A stretch of 64,000 nucleotides of DNA from RUG11237 sp045119215 (GCA_045119215.1 JBGVDD010000028.1:18521-82520), one strand, 5' to 3'; numbered from the stretch's first letter, positions 1 to 8,597 are shown. Notes: generated by a model from the sequence alone, not told the origin. Program-made: numbers and translations.

Positions 1-110
1 TAAAACCGCCGCCCCTCTAAATTCAACTTATTTTCTGAATAATTTCATTTTATCAAACTGGGTATATATAATCAAGACAATTTTTAAGGAACTCTTTTAT
101 AAAGACTCTT

Positions 111-788
111 TTATAAAAACTCTCTTATCACCTCTTGAATAACCCTTTGTTCTGCTGGTGACAAAGAACTAAATTCCTCTTCTTTTCTTTCCTTTGTGTT
201 TTCATAAAAATCTCGACTTTCCTTCTTCTGTAGTTCCTCTTTTGCCTCCTTTTGTGACTTTAAATGATTTTTATATTCGTTCTCCACAAAATTTTGCATA
301 TTTATTTTTACCCATTCATACTTATAGGAGTAATCTACAATAAGACAGGTAACAATATACAATAGAAGACTAAAGATAGGAACCACACTGCTCCACAGAA
401 TAAAATTTGCTGTCATATCCATAATTGCTGCATAAACGGCTTCAAAAATATGTACTCCTACAGACAAAACCATAAGTTCTAAGGAAAATTGACACATATT
501 CCTTAGATTTATCCACAAAAAGCGTTTTCTTCTCAAGTACTTTTCCACAAAAATACCTGTGTCATTCACCTGTCTATCCACAGATACGATTTGTTCTACC
601 CTATTTTTAAAATTTTGAATATACTTGCCCTTGGTCAGTGTAATATTTTCTGTATCTTTCAGCAAGTGTTCCATAACAATTCCTGGTATTACTTTGCATA
701 TGATTGCTAACAAGGTAAGTGCCAAACCAATATTCAAAAGATATCCTTGTTCCACTAACCACTCCATTTGAATTTCTAATGCAAGCAT
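111..788 (-). CDS. Membrane protein of unknown function
   Basis: 225 aa; I do not recognise a family. A hydrophobic N-terminal segment (about residues 15-38) and two more hydrophobic stretches (about 100-120 and 128-150) suggest a small integral membrane protein. The last 70 residues are highly charged (Lys/Glu-rich, probably helical or coiled coil) and would lie in the cytoplasm. The ATG at 788 follows a GGGAG ribosome site at 8-nt spacing. A well-formed promoter (TTGAGA, 17 nt, TATAAT) precedes it, so it is probably transcribed alone. Coding status is fairly secure; function is open. Confidence 0.75.
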   Translation of the reverse strand: MLALEIQMEWLVEQGYLLNIGLALTLLAIICKVIPGIVMEHLLKDTENITLTKGKYIQNFKNRVEQIVSVDRQVNDTGIFVEKYLRRKRFLWINLRNMCQFSLELMVLSVGVHIFEAVYAAIMDMTANFILWSSVVPIFSLLLYIVTCLIVDYSYKYEWVKINMQNFVENEYKNHLKSQKEAKEELQKKESRDFYENTKERKEEEFSSLSPAEQRVIQEVIREFL

Positions 789-827
789 TTTTACATCTCC
801 CTTCTATGCCTTGTTGTACATACGTAG

Positions 828-856
828 ATTATATATTTCCAAAATACAAATCTCAA
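828..856 (-). promoter_or_regulatory. Promoter of the 225-aa membrane protein gene
   Basis: Minus-strand -35 TTGAGA at 851-856 and -10 TATAAT at 828-833, separated by exactly 17 nt. An inverted repeat, ATCGTA-N7-TACGAT at 866-884, lies 9 nt upstream of the -35 and could be an operator. Confidence 0.75.
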
Positions 857-931
857 CAAGATTTCATCGTAAAATTTCTACGATTTTCGACCTTTTACCA
901 AAACGCAACAGTAGAAAATAAATATATCTTC

Positions 932-940
932 TGTTATAAT
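932..940 (+). promoter_or_regulatory. Extended -10 promoter for the TSCPD gene
   Basis: Plus-strand TATAAT at 935-940 preceded by TGT, giving an extended -10 (TGnTATAAT). No good -35 is seen. It lies about 65 nt upstream of the TSCPD start codon. Confidence 0.55.
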
Positions 941-1004
941 ACGAACTGAATACACAAAAACCAACGTAACAGTATGTTTACTAATTCAAGCTAGGAGGTT
1001 TATT

Positions 1005-1241
1005 ATGACTTATAAAACAACAGGTACCTGTTCCCAGGCCATTGACGTAGAGGCAGAAAATGGTATTATCACACACGTTAAATTTATTGGTGGCTGCAAT
1101 GGTAACACCCAAGGAGTTGCTGCCTTGGTGACAGGCATGAAGGCAACAGATGCAATAGAAAAATTAGAGGGAATTCAATGTGGAATGCGTTCAACTTCCT
1201 GCCCCGACCAGCTTGCAAAAGCATTAAAACAATTACTGTAA
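1005..1241 (+). CDS. TSCPD domain-containing protein (TIGR03905-type)
   Basis: 78 aa, the full length of the small stand-alone TSCPD family. The C-terminal TSCPDQLAKAL motif (about residues 64-74) and the central GGCNGNTQG cysteine motif are the family signatures. The same domain occurs at the C-terminus of some vitamin-B12-dependent ribonucleotide reductases, but the free-standing protein has no settled function. A strong AGGAGG ribosome site precedes the ATG. murG follows 46 bp downstream on the same strand, so the two are probably co-transcribed, without an obvious functional link. Confidence 0.9.
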   Translation: MTYKTTGTCSQAIDVEAENGIITHVKFIGGCNGNTQGVAALVTGMKATDAIEKLEGIQCGMRSTSCPDQLAKALKQLL

Positions 1242-1287
1242 CACTTACGAAATATTGCTGGATACATAACACAATGGAGGTAACATC

Positions 1288-2355
1288 ATGAGTAAAAAAA
1301 TTGTATTAACAGGTGGTGGAACCGCTGGCCATGTTACACCAAATATGGCTCTGATTCCTACTCTAAGTGAAAAAGGATTTGAAATTTCTTATATCGGCTC
1401 CTATGATGGAATTGAAAAAAAACTAATTGAAGAATTAAACATTCCATACTACGGAATATCTTCTGGAAAATTAAGACGTTATTTTGACTTAAAAAATTTC
1501 TCCGATCCATTTAAAGTCCTAAAAGGCTACTCCGAAGCCAGAAATATTTTAAAACAGATTCAGCCAGACATAGTTTTCTCAAAAGGAGGTTTTGTAACTG
1601 TTCCAGTGGTCATTGCAGCAAATCATTTACACATTCCTGTAATTATCCACGAGTCCGATATGACTCCAGGTCTGGCAAATAAACTGGCAATTCCCGCTGC
1701 CACAAAGGTTTGTTGTAACTTTCCAGAGACCCTAAAACATCTGCCTCAAGAAAAGGCTGTCCTTACCGGCTCTCCCATTCGCCAGGAACTTATGACTGGT
1801 TCAAAAGCAAAAGCTTTACAATTTCTTGGATTTAATCCAGTAAAACCAGTGGTACTAATCATGGGAGGAAGTCTTGGTTCCGTGGCTATAAATAATGCCA
1901 TTCGCGAAAATTTAGACCGATTACTGGAAAAATTTCAGATAATTCATTTGTGTGGAGAAGGCAAAACAGACGAAAATCTGAAAAACAAAACTGGCTACCG
2001 TCAATTTGAATATATCAAAAAAGAATTAGCTGACCTATTAGCTTTGTCCGATGTAATTGTTTCCCGTGCAGGCGCTAATGCTATTTGCGAGTTACTTGCA
2101 CTTCGAAAACCCGCTGTTTTAATACCGCTATCTGCCGCTGCCAGCCGTGGTGACCAGATACTAAATGCCAAATCTTTTGCCGCACAGGGTTTTTCTGAAC
2201 TATTAGAGGAAGAGCTTCTCACAAAAGACAGCTTATACAATACTTTAATGAAAGTATACCAGAACAAAGAACGCTATATTAACAATATGAAAAACAGCAC
2301 ACAAACAGATGCGGTGACCACTATTACCGATATGATTGCCGAATACAGTAAATAA
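1288..2355 (+). CDS. murG: UDP-N-acetylglucosamine--LPS-type N-acetylglucosaminyltransferase (lipid II synthase) MurG
   Basis: 355 aa, normal length for MurG. It transfers GlcNAc from UDP-GlcNAc to the undecaprenyl-PP-MurNAc-pentapeptide (lipid I to lipid II) on the inner face of the cell membrane. Visible motifs: GGGTAGHVTPN near the N-terminus (first G-loop, residues about 9-19), MGGSLGS in the middle (second G-loop, about 192-198) and SRAGANAICELLA (about 256-268), the UDP-GlcNAc-binding segment of the GT28 C-terminal domain. It lies outside any division/cell-wall cluster, with only a TSCPD gene upstream, which is common in Lachnospiraceae. A hairpin terminator follows the stop codon directly. 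Confidence 0.95.
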   Translation: MSKKIVLTGGGTAGHVTPNMALIPTLSEKGFEISYIGSYDGIEKKLIEELNIPYYGISSGKLRRYFDLKNFSDPFKVLKGYSEARNILKQIQPDIVFSKGGFVTVPVVIAANHLHIPVIIHESDMTPGLANKLAIPAATKVCCNFPETLKHLPQEKAVLTGSPIRQELMTGSKAKALQFLGFNPVKPVVLIMGGSLGSVAINNAIRENLDRLLEKFQIIHLCGEGKTDENLKNKTGYRQFEYIKKELADLLALSDVIVSRAGANAICELLALRKPAVLIPLSAAASRGDQILNAKSFAAQGFSELLEEELLTKDSLYNTLMKVYQNKERYINNMKNSTQTDAVTTITDMIAEYSK

Positions 2356-2356
2356 A

Positions 2357-2399
2357 AAAAAAGCTTACAAACATTACTATTTTGCTTGTAAGCTTTTTT
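2357..2399. terminator. Bidirectional terminator between murG and the HIT gene
   Basis: 14-bp stem (AAAAAAGCTTACAA pairing with its complement at 2386-2399), with A- and T-runs on the two sides. It can end both convergent genes; the HIT gene stop lies at 2401. Confidence 0.9.
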
Positions 2400-2400
2400 A

Positions 2401-2811
2401 TTATAATGACAACTTTTTCACCAGTTCTTCTTTGTTCTTTTCTGACAGCTCTCCCGGTTCCCATTTAATATTTACCTTGTCACCTTCATATCTTGGAACA
2501 ATATGCATATGGTAATGGAATACTGTCTGTCCTGCAATTTCTCCATTATTCTGGACAATATTGATTCCTTCCACTCCAAGAGCTTCCTTCATCTTAATCG
2601 CCTGTCGTTTCGCTGTTACAATGACATGTTTTGCCACTTCCTCATCAATTTCATACAAATTAGCATAATGATCCTTTGGCAAAATTAAGGCATGACCTTT
2701 ACTGGCCGGAGAGATATCTAAAATCACTCTCACCATTTCATCCTCAAATAATGTGGCAGATGGAATTTCTCCATTTGCAATCTTACAAAAAATACAATTA
2801 CTGTCCTTCAT
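2401..2811 (-). CDS. HIT family nucleotide hydrolase/transferase
   Basis: 136 aa, typical of bacterial HIT (histidine triad, HINT/Fhit-like) proteins that hydrolyse nucleoside phosphoramidates or dinucleotides in the cytosol. The N-terminal CIFCKIANGEIPS motif (zinc-type CxxC) and the catalytic triad HYHMHIVPR (H-x-H-x-H, about residues 99-107) are intact, and the GQTVFH lead-in is canonical. The ATG has an AGGAG site at 5-nt spacing. It lies 8 bp behind the flavodoxin-type gene and is probably co-transcribed with it. The physiological substrate cannot be inferred. Confidence 0.95.
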   Translation of the reverse strand: MKDSNCIFCKIANGEIPSATLFEDEMVRVILDISPASKGHALILPKDHYANLYEIDEEVAKHVIVTAKRQAIKMKEALGVEGINIVQNNGEIAGQTVFHYHMHIVPRYEGDKVNIKWEPGELSEKNKEELVKKLSL

Positions 2812-2819
2812 TTTTTCTC

Positions 2820-3818
2820 CTACCTTTCATTAAATGGAAAAATCACATCTAACATACGAAGCATGTTAAATTCTCCTTTTGTTGTCATCTCACCAGACAT
2901 AAATGCCCGTTGAAAAGTAATCCTCCCATTAATAATATCATTCATAATATGATGATCCAAGCGAACTACCAAATCTGCATTTTCTAAATTTCCATAATAA
3001 CATTCCAGCCCACCTGGACCCATGTCTACAATCAATGGTTTTTCCTTATCTGATATTATAAACTTATATATTGCGTAAAAATCAGTCTCCGGCTTGTATA
3101 CCCGTTTAAAATCTTCCACATACTCTATCTGGTCGGGTGACTCCTTTTTATTCATCATCCCTTTAAACAGGCTGGTTAACTCCATAATATCTTCTTTTTG
3201 CTTTTTCACGTAGGTATCGTCTGCAGCATACCTTGACAATTGTTCACTCTCCTGAGGCGTCAATTCAATACCTTTTGTCTGCAACACAGTCTTTTTAACC
3301 GCTTGATTGCTGGTTGGAAGACCTACCTGATGCTGTGAAATAGCACGATATGTGTTTTCTGCCTTTTTTTCTATTAATCTGGCAAAATCCTCATTCATCT
3401 CAAAATTCAAAAAATCTTCCACATAACCATACAATCCACTTAAAGGGGTTCCCCCTAGAATTTCCCATGCATTGGAAAGAGTTAGAATTGCCTCTTTTTC
3501 TCCATAGGTAGTTGACATTGCAATTGGTCTCATATACAATCCACTAATCTTTGTCTTATCTCCATATAGCCAACAGGCATCCAGAAACTGCTGCATGTAT
3601 CCACCGATACCATACCATTCCACTGTTGTTGCCAGAATAATGCCATCTGCATCCTTGAATGTCTGTGGCAAGGTAGCGATGTTATTCTTATGTTCAAATA
3701 AATTATATCTTTCTGTCTTTACATTTAACTCATCAAAGACTTCCTGCATTTTCGAAATCACGTACAATGTAGGATCGTCTACCAAACCTCTTCCGCCATA
3801 ATAAATGTTTATCTTCAT
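2820..3818 (-). CDS. Flavodoxin-like oxidoreductase with C-terminal SCP2-type domain
   Basis: 332 aa. Residues about 1-165 are a flavodoxin/NADPH-dependent FMN-reductase fold: a beta-1 strand (KINIYYGGRG), ADGIILATTVEWYGIGGYMQQFLD as the segment shaping the FMN site, then a Gly-rich stretch. Residues about 240-332 resemble a sterol-carrier-protein-2-like domain (VDMGPGGLECYYGNLENADLVVRLDHH, then AFMSGEMTTKGEF). This two-domain arrangement recurs in Clostridia; the electron partner is unknown. The gene has its own upstream promoter region and is followed at 8 bp by the HIT gene. Confidence 0.85.
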   Translation of the reverse strand: MKINIYYGGRGLVDDPTLYVISKMQEVFDELNVKTERYNLFEHKNNIATLPQTFKDADGIILATTVEWYGIGGYMQQFLDACWLYGDKTKISGLYMRPIAMSTTYGEKEAILTLSNAWEILGGTPLSGLYGYVEDFLNFEMNEDFARLIEKKAENTYRAISQHQVGLPTSNQAVKKTVLQTKGIELTPQESEQLSRYAADDTYVKKQKEDIMELTSLFKGMMNKKESPDQIEYVEDFKRVYKPETDFYAIYKFIISDKEKPLIVDMGPGGLECYYGNLENADLVVRLDHHIMNDIINGRITFQRAFMSGEMTTKGEFNMLRMLDVIFPFNER

Positions 3819-3847
3819 TCGTTCTCTACCTCTTTCTTCCTTAAAAC

Positions 3848-3874
3848 ATTATCATGACTTTTTTTAAGTGTCAA
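3848..3874 (-). promoter_or_regulatory. Probable promoter for the flavodoxin/HIT operon
   Basis: Minus strand: consensus -35 TTGACA at 3869-3874 and GATAAT at 3848-3853. The spacing is 15 nt for this -10; a weaker TAATGT hexamer gives 17 nt. The exact -10 is therefore uncertain. Confidence 0.5.
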
Positions 3875-3927
3875 GTTTACATCCAACTTAAAATCATTAC
3901 CGTAACTTAATAATTACGATACCATAA

Positions 3928-5034
3928 CTATACAAACCTATAGTATACCTGTGCAAAGTTGATGATGTCTCCCGTCTGTAATTGAACTGTCTGATTGGCT
4001 TCTAGTGGTTCTTCATTTACTCCTGTTCCATTGGTTGAATTTAAATCCGTAAGAAAAATCTCCCCATCCAGTTCCTCTAATTGTGCATGTATTCTGCTGA
4101 TTAAACTGTGGGGAACTACCCCATCTGCCCAATCTTTTCCCTTTCCTATCACAAAAGGAAACTTGGTGATAGAAAAATCTTCATATCCCCCATCACTTAA
4201 TGCCACCAGATAATGTAAAGATTTTTCTTTATTTTCCTTTAATAATACTGTATGACCATAATATTGATCCTTAGTTCCTTCTATTTCTTCTATCTCTTCT
4301 TCCACTTCCATTACGCTTGTATCAAACTCCTGATTTTCATATTTTTTATCTTCCTCGCTAAAATTATCCTCTCTTTTAATTTTTTTTAAAAAACTAGAGA
4401 AAAAATTATTATCAGTGCTTTTTGACTCCACTACTTTGCAGGACGTGATTTGGGATTCTTCCTCCATAGATTCCTCTGTATGTGGTTTTACATCTTTGTA
4501 GCGCAGGGTCTGCTGTATGCAAGTTAACATATCATAATTTTCCTGCTGAGTGTAACGATACATTCCATACCCCTGCTCAATTAATTCCTTATCGTTATAG
4601 TCTAAATGATTTATTAGATACTCTGCCAGTTTATGAAAACTTTCCTCAACACAGCTTTCTTGTTTTTCAGGACAATAGCAAAACTTTACCTGTAGTTTTT
4701 CCATATCAGCGTAAATATATTCCGGAGAGAGACATAATTCATCCGGATTTAAAAAATATCTATCCAGTTCATAATACGTTTTCTGAATTTGTGATATTAA
4801 TCCCTGAAATGTTTTTCGATCTATCTGTCTTTTTTCGCAAATTCTAGTCAATGACTGCTTCGAGCTAATATCATACTGAACATTCATTTTATTATCTATA
4901 TTTAAAATGAAACATGGAAGCAATCCTGAAATTTCATACTGCTCCAACATTTTATATTTATAATTATAATTACCAACCTCTGTTTCAAATACCAGACAGT
5001 TTTTATTTTGTTCCCTTTTATAATATCCTTGCAT
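3928..5034 (-). CDS. FHA domain protein of the Tad pilus operon (DUF6382-type N-terminus)
   Basis: 368 aa, cytoplasmic, no membrane segment. The last 80 residues are a forkhead-associated (phosphothreonine-binding) domain: the FVIGKG strand, SLISRIHAQ (the S/R/H peptide-binding residues) and LTDLNSTNGTGVN are all present. The N-terminal 200 residues match what I know as DUF6382, a partner of FHA in clostridial Tad loci. About residues 190-265 are acidic and low-complexity. As last gene of the tad operon (37 bp behind a TadE-like gene) it may link pilus assembly to Ser/Thr phosphorylation; that role is inference. Confidence 0.85.
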   Translation of the reverse strand: MQGYYKREQNKNCLVFETEVGNYNYKYKMLEQYEISGLLPCFILNIDNKMNVQYDISSKQSLTRICEKRQIDRKTFQGLISQIQKTYYELDRYFLNPDELCLSPEYIYADMEKLQVKFCYCPEKQESCVEESFHKLAEYLINHLDYNDKELIEQGYGMYRYTQQENYDMLTCIQQTLRYKDVKPHTEESMEEESQITSCKVVESKSTDNNFFSSFLKKIKREDNFSEEDKKYENQEFDTSVMEVEEEIEEIEGTKDQYYGHTVLLKENKEKSLHYLVALSDGGYEDFSITKFPFVIGKGKDWADGVVPHSLISRIHAQLEELDGEIFLTDLNSTNGTGVNEEPLEANQTVQLQTGDIINFAQVYYRFV

Positions 5035-5071
5035 ATATTCACCTGCTTTTCCCTTCTTCTTTTTCTTCTTT

Positions 5072-5560
5072 TTATTTCTTTATTTCCTCTTTTTTTTGCT
5101 GCCCCTGATTTCCCATTATATTTACATCCTTCCACTGTTGATACCGGGCTAACAGCTTTCGATTGTTTTTCCTACATGCATACTGTGTTTCATTTACTGC
5201 CACCGTTCCCATAAACGGAATATAAAATTCTATTTCACCTGTTACAACCATATTGGAAATTCCTTTTTTTCTTAACATCTGTGCATTCCTTGGAAGAACC
5301 AAATTACCTTTTATTACTTTTTTACTCTCTTCCTGAAATTCGTAACTTTCCTCATATATCTCCACATTTGACAATTTTCTTGCAAGATAATAACAGTCTG
5401 CTGATAAAGCTATCTGATTATATACATAGAACATTAAAAATACCATTACTATAATACACACCAAAGTCATAGGCACTATATAACTAGCCTCCACCGTCAT
5501 ACTGGCCTGCTCTTTTCTCTGGATACATTTACCAATTCTACAAAATAATTTTTTATTCAA
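5072..5560 (-). CDS. TadE-like pseudopilin/assembly protein
   Basis: About 162 aa from a TTG at 5560, preceded by GGAG at 9 nt and overlapping the end of the peptidase gene by 8 bp. The frame is open further upstream but would then overlap the peptidase by over 100 bp. An alternative start is the ATG at 5500. The motif ASMTVEASYIVP followed by a hydrophobic helix is the TadE N-terminus: a short basic leader, a prepilin-type site and one membrane helix, then an extracytoplasmic domain. TadE proteins are minor components needed for Flp pilus assembly and are processed by the Tad prepilin peptidase encoded just upstream. Confidence 0.75.
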   Translation of the reverse strand: MNKKLFCRIGKCIQRKEQASMTVEASYIVPMTLVCIIVMVFLMFYVYNQIALSADCYYLARKLSNVEIYEESYEFQEESKKVIKGNLVLPRNAQMLRKKGISNMVVTGEIEFYIPFMGTVAVNETQYACRKNNRKLLARYQQWKDVNIMGNQGQQKKEEIKK

Positions 5561-5987
5561 AGGTTCCCATCTCCAATCCAATTGCCAGCATAGTTCCAAC
5601 ACACAAAAAGGGGGCAAAAGGAAAACTAATATTTTTCTTTCTCCTTTTTGACAACCCAAACCATCCTACTGAAAAAAGTGCTGCAAGGAAAAATGAAATC
5701 ATTACACAGAAAAATCCCTGTTCCCAAGGCATAGATACCAAAATCATTTCAATTAACCATACATCTCCTTTTCCAATGGCTTCTTGAGTCAATACATTTA
5801 TGCCATACATGAAGATTCCCCCAACCACTGGCAAAATAAGCTCATTCCATTGTGTTTTTTCAAAACATATTTGATATAAAAGCATAGCAAATATATATAT
5901 TCCCGGGACAATCACATAAACTTTTTTCTCCTTAATATCTATAATACTTTCAAACAATAACAATAAAATTAAAATTAACTTTTGCAA
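5553..5987 (-). CDS. A24-family prepilin peptidase (second copy in the tad operon)
   Basis: 144 aa, polytopic membrane protein of the short TadV/CpaA type (no N-methylase domain). The two catalytic aspartates are visible: D17 in SIIDIKEKKV and D75 in GKGDVWL. It would cleave the leader of Flp-type prepilins or TadE-like pseudopilins at the inner membrane face. It sits between the two TadE-like genes, whereas a second peptidase gene opens the operon at 13340; a division of labour between pilin and pseudopilins is plausible but inferred. Confidence 0.9.
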   Translation of the reverse strand: MQKLILILLLLFESIIDIKEKKVYVIVPGIYIFAMLLYQICFEKTQWNELILPVVGGIFMYGINVLTQEAIGKGDVWLIEMILVSMPWEQGFFCVMISFFLAALFSVGWFGLSKRRKKNISFPFAPFLCVGTMLAIGLEMGTFE

Positions 5988-5989
5988 AT

Positions 5990-6976
5990 TTATCCCCCTT
6001 TTTTCTCACACCTGCTACACAAACGACGGTTGGTAACTTCACTTTTTTTTACCCTTTCTATGGTTCTCTTTAATCCACTGCACAGTAAAGAATTGTGGTA
6101 TTTTCCCCCCTGATTTGTCACATAATACCACCCTGGATTTTTCATCTTTCTACATTTTCTACAAGCCTTGTATTTTTTCTGCTTTTTTATGCTTTCCTTA
6201 GAAACCTGGGTAATTGACAATACTAAATGGGTACAATACCGATTGGTATGATACACTGCATCCCCTGTAGTAATATACACATATTCACTGTCCTCACTAT
6301 TACATATAGATTTTCCTGTAAAGCATTTCCTGTATACCTTCTGCCTACATGTAATGTTTAATTTTTTACCTGATATATTTGTAAATATAATTTTGTAGTT
6401 CACCTGCAAGTCCAGACAATCATCCTGACTTATCTTGCTGTTTGCCAAGGAAAACCCTAATACTTTATGGTCTATGTACTTCATGTTCACGTTACTTTTG
6501 CTAATATTACTCAGAAAAATGGTGTATGCCTCCCCTACTGTTGGAGTAACACCCAACCCCGCCATGGTATCTCCTGTTACCTCAAGACAACACTGTACTT
6601 GTTGTTGGACTTTAGTGACATTGATGACCTGTATCATCAAATAACAAAAAAACAGAAATATAGGTACCACCATGGCCGCTTCCACCGTAAGCGAACCACT
6701 TCTTTTAAGACAAGGGGGGATAGCATATGATTTCTTTTTGGGATGATTTGTTTTTGACATGACAAAATACTGAATGATTTTTTTTCTTTTCTTCTCTTTT
6801 TTTACTGTTTTTACTTTTTTTGTGTTTTGTGTGTTTGTGTTTTTTCTTTTACTGTTTTTAGATTTCAATATAGACTTTTTACTTGTATTTCGACATAAAA
6901 GTGAATGACATATTTTTAAGTTTATGCAATGAAAAGATATTGCCACTTCTTTTACCACTCCCTCAAAAGAAACCAT
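5990..6976 (-). CDS. TadE-like pseudopilin with two C-terminal zinc-type YH-C-CxxC modules
   Basis: 328 aa. The start is set by an AAGGGGGG ribosome site before the ATG at 6976. Residues 1-90 are strongly basic. SLTVEAAMVVP (95-105) plus a hydrophobic helix form the TadE signature, followed by an extracytoplasmic region with several cysteines. The C-terminus holds two tandem modules, each Y-H-x4-C ... C-x2-C: Y242/H243/C248/C272/C275 and Y293/H294/C299/C320/C323. They resemble the small Ada-like metal-binding modules at the ends of some Firmicutes secreted nucleases; here they would be exposed outside the cell. Part of the tad operon. A 14-bp TetR-operator match lies within the first module. 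Confidence 0.8.
   Translation of the reverse strand: MVSFEGVVKEVAISFHCINLKICHSLLCRNTSKKSILKSKNSKRKNTNTQNTKKVKTVKKEKKRKKIIQYFVMSKTNHPKKKSYAIPPCLKRSGSLTVEAAMVVPIFLFFCYLMIQVINVTKVQQQVQCCLEVTGDTMAGLGVTPTVGEAYTIFLSNISKSNVNMKYIDHKVLGFSLANSKISQDDCLDLQVNYKIIFTNISGKKLNITCRQKVYRKCFTGKSICNSEDSEYVYITTGDAVYHTNRYCTHLVLSITQVSKESIKKQKKYKACRKCRKMKNPGWYYVTNQGGKYHNSLLCSGLKRTIERVKKSEVTNRRLCSRCEKKGG
6236..6249. promoter_or_regulatory. Intragenic match to the TetR operator palindrome
   Basis: ATACCGATTGGTAT, a perfect palindrome identical to the core of the operators at 23656-23671 and 59991-60006, but inside the zinc-module coding sequence (codons for H243 to Y247). It may be coincidence driven by the conserved YHTNRYC peptide. 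Confidence 0.3.
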
Positions 6977-6996
6977 AAGATATCCCCCCTTGTTGC

Positions 6997-8397
6997 TTAA
7001 TAACCTACTTCCTTAAGTGCTTGCACCAAAGTACCCTTTCTGGATTTTACTGTTACCTTAGCAGTAAATTTCCATATACAGTGATCCAATCTGAAACCAC
7101 TTATCTGTGTGGTTTTTCTTATGCTTTGTTCTACCATATCCATCATTCTATAACAGGCATCCTTTTTATTTGTTCCACATAAGAGCATAAATGTATAGTC
7201 ATCATAGGTAAGTCCCTGAGAGTCCTCCGTCACATTCCCCTTGGATACCTGTTCTATAGCACAAAGATTATTTAGTGACAATTTCCAGTTTAATGCAGTT
7301 TTTTCAAAAGCTATTTTTCCTCCACTTAATAGACATTTGACTTCCAATATACTTTCACCATATGCCCATACCCCCAGAATTGCAAACATCATTGCCATAA
7401 CTAATGGTTGCAATCCGGTGTATCCCACTAAGGCAACTGCCAAAGCATTCGCCTCTGCCATTTTTTCACTGTCCGTCAAAAGATAAACAAAGTTAATTCC
7501 TTCCCTGATAAGTAAAATTTTATTTACAACTTCTGTTAGATTTTCCTTATCTGTCTTCTTTCCTGCAATAATATATTCCTGCTGATATTTCAATCCTGCC
7601 ACATTTTCCTTTTTATCATCTGTATAGTTTGAACACTTATCCTTTATGTACAAATTATAAATTAACCTATCCGCCGGGTTATTATCTTCTTGGATCTTCC
7701 CACTTCCCTTCACTAACTTTCTATAGGATATGCAGGTATTTAAATCTATTTCCTGGTTAGACAATGAATTAGGATCACACACTAATCCCAAAATCCCATT
7801 ATTTTTGACGGCATTTATAATCTCAACCGGATTGGGAATTTCCTCTGCTTTTTTCTTTTCCTCTTTATCCACCTTCAAATCACCAGGAACCTCTAACTCC
7901 TGACCTGTGACTTTCTTTTCTTCCTTTGTTTTCCCCTTTTCATCTGATTGATTCTTTTTTTTATTTAAATCCTTTGCCTCTTCTAGCACTTTTTGCGGAA
8001 TAATTGATTTATATGCTTCTACCACCTCCTGAAAAAATGGCTCTCCATTCCTATCTGTTGCTATAACTTCATTTTCAATCTCTACCTTTTCCACCTGCAT
8101 TTGTAACATTTTACAAGTATGCTCTAAATTTTCATAAAGATACTCATCCATACGGTTTGTAATTTTTTCTTTTCGAAACTCCCCTTCATTGCTACCACTA
8201 AAGTAAAAAAAGACCCCATAATCATTTACCAATTCCCTGGCGTACTCTGCCAGCACTGACTCCGTTGCAATATCCATAGAAGAATACACTCTGCTCCTGT
8301 CTTGCTGATACATCGCTTCGGTAAATACCTGTGCCATTAATCCAATAATAATAATGACTACCAGGGAAAGATAAACCGTAATACTGCCCTTTTTCAT
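6997..8397 (-). CDS. Tad-locus extracytoplasmic protein (DUF5702-type)
   Basis: 466 aa. One N-terminal membrane helix (MKKGSITVYLSLVVIIIIGLMAQ region, about residues 5-24) with a pseudopilin-like ITVYLS start is followed by a long extracytoplasmic part and a second hydrophobic segment around 315-345. A Lys/Glu-rich linker lies at about 140-190. The DMATES/YGVFF-type N-terminal segment is what I know as DUF5702, found in clostridial Tad loci; it is thought to be a TadG-like minor component, function undefined. No strong ribosome site precedes its ATG, which lies 2 nt behind the flp stop codon, so translation is probably coupled. Confidence 0.8.
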   Translation of the reverse strand: MKKGSITVYLSLVVIIIIGLMAQVFTEAMYQQDRSRVYSSMDIATESVLAEYARELVNDYGVFFYFSGSNEGEFRKEKITNRMDEYLYENLEHTCKMLQMQVEKVEIENEVIATDRNGEPFFQEVVEAYKSIIPQKVLEEAKDLNKKKNQSDEKGKTKEEKKVTGQELEVPGDLKVDKEEKKKAEEIPNPVEIINAVKNNGILGLVCDPNSLSNQEIDLNTCISYRKLVKGSGKIQEDNNPADRLIYNLYIKDKCSNYTDDKKENVAGLKYQQEYIIAGKKTDKENLTEVVNKILLIREGINFVYLLTDSEKMAEANALAVALVGYTGLQPLVMAMMFAILGVWAYGESILEVKCLLSGGKIAFEKTALNWKLSLNNLCAIEQVSKGNVTEDSQGLTYDDYTFMLLCGTNKKDACYRMMDMVEQSIRKTTQISGFRLDHCIWKFTAKVTVKSRKGTLVQALKEVGY

Positions 8398-8399
8398 GA

Positions 8400-8573
8400 T
8401 TATTTAATAATTTTATTGCTGTCTGTAGTAATCTTACTAAAGATATTTGTCACCAAAGTAGATAACTGGGTCTTAAATACAATAACTAAGCCGATTAAAA
8501 CCACTAAAATCAAAATAATCTCCACTACACCAACACCGTCTTCTTCCATTAAAAATTTTTTTACATTCTCCAT
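8400..8573 (-). CDS. flp: Flp-type (type IVb) major pilin
   Basis: 57 aa. The sequence begins MENVKKFLMEEDGVGVVEII and continues with a single very hydrophobic helix (LILVVLIGLVIVF), then a short polar tail. Flp pilins have exactly this form: a short leader, a G/E-containing processing site, and a Glu at mature position about 5 before the helix. The strong AAAGGAGA site 7 nt before the ATG suggests high translation. It lies between tadC and the DUF5702 gene. It would be the main subunit of the fibre assembled by the genes upstream and cleaved by one of the two prepilin peptidases. Confidence 0.9.
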   Translation of the reverse strand: MENVKKFLMEEDGVGVVEIILILVVLIGLVIVFKTQLSTLVTNIFSKITTDSNKIIK

Positions 8574-8597
8574 ATTATGCTCTCCTTTCTTAACGCC

